This document shows positions 20,197 to 23,025 of a DNA stretch of 23,025 nucleotides, piece after piece. The notes under the pieces were generated by a model. It worked only from the letters and a program-made list of their open reading frames with translations. It was not told the origin of the DNA and searched no databases. The DNA comes from JBGOUJ01 sp041477005 (GTDB lineage Bacteria > Acidobacteriota > Terriglobia > Bryobacterales > JACQDG01): contig JBGOUJ010000044.1 of the NCBI GenBank assembly GCA_041477005.1, positions 1 through 23,025 on the forward strand, read 5' to 3'. Each line of letters begins with the position of its first letter. Position 1 is the stretch's first letter. The translations under genes and the position numbers were made by a program.

Positions 20197-22560
20197 CTAG
20201 CTCTTGCTGTCCTTCGCCACCAGAGCCTGAAGCTGCGCGGCCATGTTCGCCAGCTCCTTGGCGGCCTTTTGGGTGTCGCCGGCGCCCCTGGTCGTATTCT
20301 GCGCCGCCGTCGCGACCCCGCCGATGTTTTGGGCGATTTCCGCCGAGCCTTTGGCGGCTTGCGTCACGTTGCGGCTGATTTCGTTGGTGGTGGCCGTCTG
20401 CTCTTCCACCGCCGAGGCGATGGTATTTGAAATATCGTTGATCTGATTGATGATGCTCGAAATCTGCCCGATCGCCCCCACCGCGTTCTTGGTGTCTCCC
20501 TGGATCGCCTCGATTTTCTGGCTGATGTCCTCGGTCGCTTTGGCCGTCTCCTTGGCCAGCTCCTTGACCTCGTTGGCCACCACCGCGAACCCCTTGCCCG
20601 CTTCGCCGGCCCGCGCCGCCTCGATCGTGGCGTTTAGCGCCAGCAGGTTCGTCTGCTGCGCAATCGAGGTGATCACCTTGATTACCTTGCCGATTTCCGC
20701 GCTTGACTCGCCCAACTTCGAAATGGTCTGGTTGGTGCCGTCGGCCACCGTCACGGCCTGCTTGGCCACCCGCGCCGCCTCGCTGGAACTCTTGGCGATT
20801 TCCTTGATCGAGGCCGACATTTCCTCGGAGCCGGTCGCCACCACTTGCACGTTCTTGCTCACCTCCTCGCTGGCGGCCGAGACCACATTGGCCTGCGTGG
20901 CCGTCTCTTCCGCGTTGCCGGCCATCTGCTGGCTCACCGCCGTCAATTCCTCGGAGGCCGCGGCCACCGAGTCGGCCAGCTCCTTCACCCGGCGCTCCAG
21001 GTTCAGCTTCTCGGTGACCACCTCCCAGGTCACCATGGCGCCGATATGGGCGCCCGTATTGTCATAGATGGCGCTTACCAGCAGGTCGAGCGTCTCCGGA
21101 CCCACCTGGATGTTGGCCCGGTGCGGCAGGTTCTTCGCATCCGACAGGATCCGCCGCTGGTACGAGGGGTCCTTGTGATAGATATCGATCGACTTTCCCA
21201 CCATCTCGCTGACTCGCACCGGCAGGTATTTCTCGAGCTTCTGCAGCGTTTTGACGGAGGCCGGGTTCATGTACTGGAGCTTCAAGTCGCGGTCGGTGTA
21301 GAGAACGTTGACCGGCAAATTCTCCATCATCGACTGCACCCGCGCTGCTTCCTTCTGCAATCGCAGTTTCTCGGTGACCACTTCCCAGGTCACCATCGGA
21401 CCCAGGTAGCTCCCTTTGTCGTCATGGATGGCGCTCACCAGCAGGTCGAGCGTCTCCGGACCCACCTGGATGTCGGCCCGGTGGGGCAGGTTCTTGGGGT
21501 CCGCCAGAATCTTGCGCTGGTAGGCCGGGTTCTTGTGAAAAATGTCGATGGACCTGCCGACGATTTCCTCGGCCTTGCAGGGCAGGTATTGCTCCAGCGT
21601 CTTCAGCGTCTTGAGCGATGCCGCATTCATGTAGGTAATGACCAGGTCGGTGCTCGCCTGGATCACGTTGGTGGGCGAATTCTCCATCATCGACCGGATC
21701 CGCGCCACATCCTGCTCCATCCGGCGCTTGTCGCTGACGTCCTCCCAGTTCACCACCAGCCCGATATACTCCTCCGCCGGGTTGAGGATGGCGTTCACGA
21801 ACAGGTCGAGCGTCAGGTCGCCGACTTTGATATCGGTGTGGATCGGCAGATTGCTTTCATCCCCCAGCAGCCGCCGGATCTGTTTGGCGCGCGCGGCATG
21901 AAAGCGGTCGATCGGGCCGCCCAGCAGCTCGATGTACTTGACGCCGAAATTCTGTTCCACCACGCGCTCGATCCGCTTCATCGTTTCCTGCGCCCGGCGG
22001 TTCATGTAGATCAGGTTGAGGTCCCGGTCGGCCACGAAGACGTTGGTTCCCACGTTTTCGAGCGCGCCTTTCATCCCCTCCAGGGTTTCGGTCAGACTGG
22101 AGTGTTCCGTGCCGGCAAGAGTTGCCATTTCCGTCTCCTTTCGACTATCGCGTTGGGGAGCATTCACAATGTCTTTGGCCAACGGGCCAACCACCGATAC
22201 AATCTGATCGACCGTTTCGCTATCGACGCCCAGCGCCGTCAGGGTCGCCACTAGGTGGCCCGCCACGCGGTCGAAATGCCGCTGCTCGATGCGCAGGTGG
22301 GTGTGCGCCTGCCGCATGTCCGGCCCCCGGTACCGCGCCGGCCCTCCCAGCGCCTGCGTGAAAAAATCGCGTTGCTGCTTCTTGAGCTTTTCCAGAGCCA
22401 CTTGCTCGAAGAACGGACTCAGCTCGGAATCCGCCAGCACCCGCTCGTAGAGCTGGTCCACCGCCGCGCGCACCGCCGGCTCCCCGCCGATCCGCGCGTA
22501 GATGGTCTCCAGCGTCATCACCCCGTTCTCCCGATCCGACTTCCCTCGCTTGATCGCCAT
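20197..22560 (-). CDS. Soluble chemoreceptor: truncated hemoglobin - PAS x3 - MCP signalling domain
   Basis: 787 residues, no transmembrane helix. Residues about 15-133 are a group-I truncated hemoglobin: IYARIGGEPAV, YERVLADSELSPFF, DFFTQALGGP, RHFDRVAGHL. By alignment from memory to mycobacterial HbN, Tyr38 is B10, Phe51 is CD1, Gln63 is E11 and His86 is the proximal ligand, so the heme pocket is complete. Three PAS domains follow (about 165-280, 287-398, 407-518); the last two are a 120-residue tandem duplication (both contain NLPHRA.IQVGPETLDLLVSAI). The MCP domain (about 530-780) has the conserved tip TSIAQQTNLLALNATIEAAR. ATG 22560 has GGAG seven bases upstream; ATG 22518 is a second option. 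A further ATG at 22128, with AAAGGAG six bases before it, would give a protein without globin. O2, NO or redox is the probable cue. There is no C-terminal CheR/CheB tether. Confidence 0.93.
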   Translation of the reverse strand: MAIKRGKSDRENGVMTLETIYARIGGEPAVRAAVDQLYERVLADSELSPFFEQVALEKLKKQQRDFFTQALGGPARYRGPDMRQAHTHLRIEQRHFDRVAGHLVATLTALGVDSETVDQIVSVVGPLAKDIVNAPQRDSRKETEMATLAGTEHSSLTETLEGMKGALENVGTNVFVADRDLNLIYMNRRAQETMKRIERVVEQNFGVKYIELLGGPIDRFHAARAKQIRRLLGDESNLPIHTDIKVGDLTLDLFVNAILNPAEEYIGLVVNWEDVSDKRRMEQDVARIRSMMENSPTNVIQASTDLVITYMNAASLKTLKTLEQYLPCKAEEIVGRSIDIFHKNPAYQRKILADPKNLPHRADIQVGPETLDLLVSAIHDDKGSYLGPMVTWEVVTEKLRLQKEAARVQSMMENLPVNVLYTDRDLKLQYMNPASVKTLQKLEKYLPVRVSEMVGKSIDIYHKDPSYQRRILSDAKNLPHRANIQVGPETLDLLVSAIYDNTGAHIGAMVTWEVVTEKLNLERRVKELADSVAAASEELTAVSQQMAGNAEETATQANVVSAASEEVSKNVQVVATGSEEMSASIKEIAKSSSEAARVAKQAVTVADGTNQTISKLGESSAEIGKVIKVITSIAQQTNLLALNATIEAARAGEAGKGFAVVANEVKELAKETAKATEDISQKIEAIQGDTKNAVGAIGQISSIINQINDISNTIASAVEEQTATTNEISRNVTQAAKGSAEIAQNIGGVATAAQNTTRGAGDTQKAAKELANMAAQLQALVAKDSKS
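20974..21693. repeat. 360-bp tandem duplication encoding PAS2 and PAS3
   Basis: Units 21334-21693 and 20974-21333 are in register over 120 codons. The DNA is still nearly identical in places, for example around 21071-21130 against 21431-21490 (shared CAGGTCGAGCGTCTCCGGAC and the bases that follow), so the duplication or conversion is fairly recent. Confidence 0.85.
22129..22141 (-). promoter_or_regulatory. Internal Shine-Dalgarno for a globin-less receptor
   Basis: On the minus strand AAAGGAG (22141-22135) is followed after six bases by ATG (22128-22126), which is Met145 of the receptor. This is among the best ribosome sites in the window, and it lies inside an open reading frame at the boundary between the globin and the PAS-MCP part. 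Confidence 0.6.
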
Positions 22561-22582
22561 CTGATCGCTCCGGCTTGAATCC

Positions 22583-22939
22583 TTACAGCATCCAACTGGT
22601 GGCGTAATTGGCCGTGCGGCACGCCACCAGCACCCACCCGGCGCGGCGGTGCCACGGCCGGAACCGTTGCTGCCCCTGGCGTAACCGGTTGCCCATCACC
22701 GCCATCACCACGTAAAGCCCGATCACCAGCGTGGAAACCGCCGCATGAAATACCACCAGTGGCGTCGGCCGGCCCACCACCCGTTCCACAGCCGCCCGGG
22801 TCCACTCGATATAAAGCACCAGCCCCAAATCCATCGACATCGCCGCACCCATCAGCGGCATGTGCATCTCCCGGCGGCGCCGGAGCAGAAAGCCGGCCAG
22901 CAGGATCCCGTACGCCAGCGTCGCCAGGGCATGCAGCAT
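22583..22939 (-). CDS. Small four-helix membrane protein of unknown function
   Basis: 118 residues with four hydrophobic segments (about 4-20, 30-46, 60-82, 100-117). Polar residues sit at their edges: His26 (REMHMPLMG), Asp37, Glu45, His65 (VVFHAAVST) and His97 (RPWHRRAGW), then RTANYATSWML at the end. I do not recognise a named family; it faintly recalls DUF420-type or cytochrome b-like helical bundles, but that is not enough for a name. The reading frame is compact and begins at ATG 22939 without a clear ribosome site. It lies between the presumed cheW end and the globin chemoreceptor, 22 bases before the latter, so it belongs to the chemotaxis operon. The spaced histidines could bind heme or metal (inference). 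Confidence 0.75.
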   Translation of the reverse strand: MLHALATLAYGILLAGFLLRRRREMHMPLMGAAMSMDLGLVLYIEWTRAAVERVVGRPTPLVVFHAAVSTLVIGLYVVMAVMGNRLRQGQQRFRPWHRRAGWVLVACRTANYATSWML

Positions 22940-22966
22940 GGGCCAATGCGCTCGATTCGCGCCGGC

Positions 22967-23025
22967 TCAACTGGCCGAATCAAACTGCAGCACTTTCTCC
23001 GTTGCCAGCACCAGCAGCAGCCGGT
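22967..23025 (-). CDS. cheW: Probable CheW coupling protein, last residues only
   Basis: The minus-strand frame entering from the window edge reads RLLLVLATEKVLQFDSAS and then TGA at 22969-22967. This matches the usual ending of CheW (basic residue, LLLVLD-x-E-K/R-V-L). Only 18 codons are visible, so the call leans on the surrounding chemotaxis genes. It stops 27 bases before the membrane-protein gene. CheA, if in this operon, would lie further upstream, outside the window. Confidence 0.5.
   Translation of the reverse strand, partial: RLLLVLATEKVLQFDSAS

Noticed and set aside
20845..22254. A 469-codon plus-strand frame opposite the chemoreceptor
   Set aside because: Its apparent internal repeats reflect the PAS duplication on the other strand; the composition is typical of an antisense shadow.

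Overview
The window is a GC-rich bacterial chromosome segment with no rRNA, tRNA, CRISPR array or intact insertion sequence. It is densely coded on both strands. The gene content suggests an uncultivated or environmental member of the Acidobacteriota: an RskA-type ECF sigma/anti-sigma pair, a secreted S9 peptidase with a Tat-associated amidase, a gamma-alpha fused 2-oxoacid:ferredoxin oxidoreductase beside an aerobic-type E1 pair, and intergenic heptamer repeats. This assignment is an inference from gene families and style. No phylogenetic marker was available to test it.

Layout. (1) 1-2274, plus strand: the 3' end of a CHAD-domain gene, then a DUF47 (PhoU-like) protein and a PiT phosphate transporter. 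This is a phosphate/polyphosphate handling block. (2) 2524-3881, plus strand: an ECF sigma factor translationally coupled (ATGA) to its membrane-anchored RskA-like anti-sigma factor. (3) 6756-3889, minus strand: a tight operon xseB-ispA-tlyA-nadK, with dxs and xseA absent from the positions they often occupy. A 12-bp minisatellite and an A8 tract lie at the start of tlyA. (4) 10707-6967, minus strand: a secreted S9 peptidase, a very small Tat-signal protein, and an amidase-signature enzyme coupled to it by ATGA. This looks like a peptide/amide scavenging operon. (5) 10742-11452, plus strand: a PlsC-type acyltransferase, divergent from the peptidase across only 34 bp. (6) 13735-11646, minus strand: E1 alpha and E1 beta of a 2-oxoacid dehydrogenase, separated by a perfect 24-bp inverted repeat. 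(7) 13736-14301: a structured non-coding region. (8) 14302-17189, plus strand: korA-korB, a ferredoxin-dependent 2-oxoacid oxidoreductase. The two alternative routes for oxidative decarboxylation of 2-oxoacids therefore diverge from one intergenic region. (9) 23025-17234, minus strand: a chemotaxis operon in the order cheW (3' end only), a four-helix membrane protein, a chemoreceptor, cheY, cheB, cheR, cheX. CheA is not in the window.

The most unusual item is the chemoreceptor at 20197-22560. It is a soluble protein starting with a complete group-I truncated hemoglobin, followed by three PAS domains (two are a 120-residue tandem duplication) and a full MCP signalling domain. The linker after the globin is a translated Shine-Dalgarno region with an ATG behind it. 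This suggests either a recent gene fusion or two products, one with and one without the heme domain. A His-containing membrane protein of unknown function sits directly upstream. Together these look like a heme-based O2/NO/redox taxis module distinct from HemAT.

Second-tier curiosities are the Tat peptide gene coupled to a signal-less amidase (possible hitchhiker export), three intergenic copies of a GCTGAYR/CAGCYRT heptamer element with inverted arms, a second heptamer family (TTTTGCC), and a C10 tract near the start of korA.
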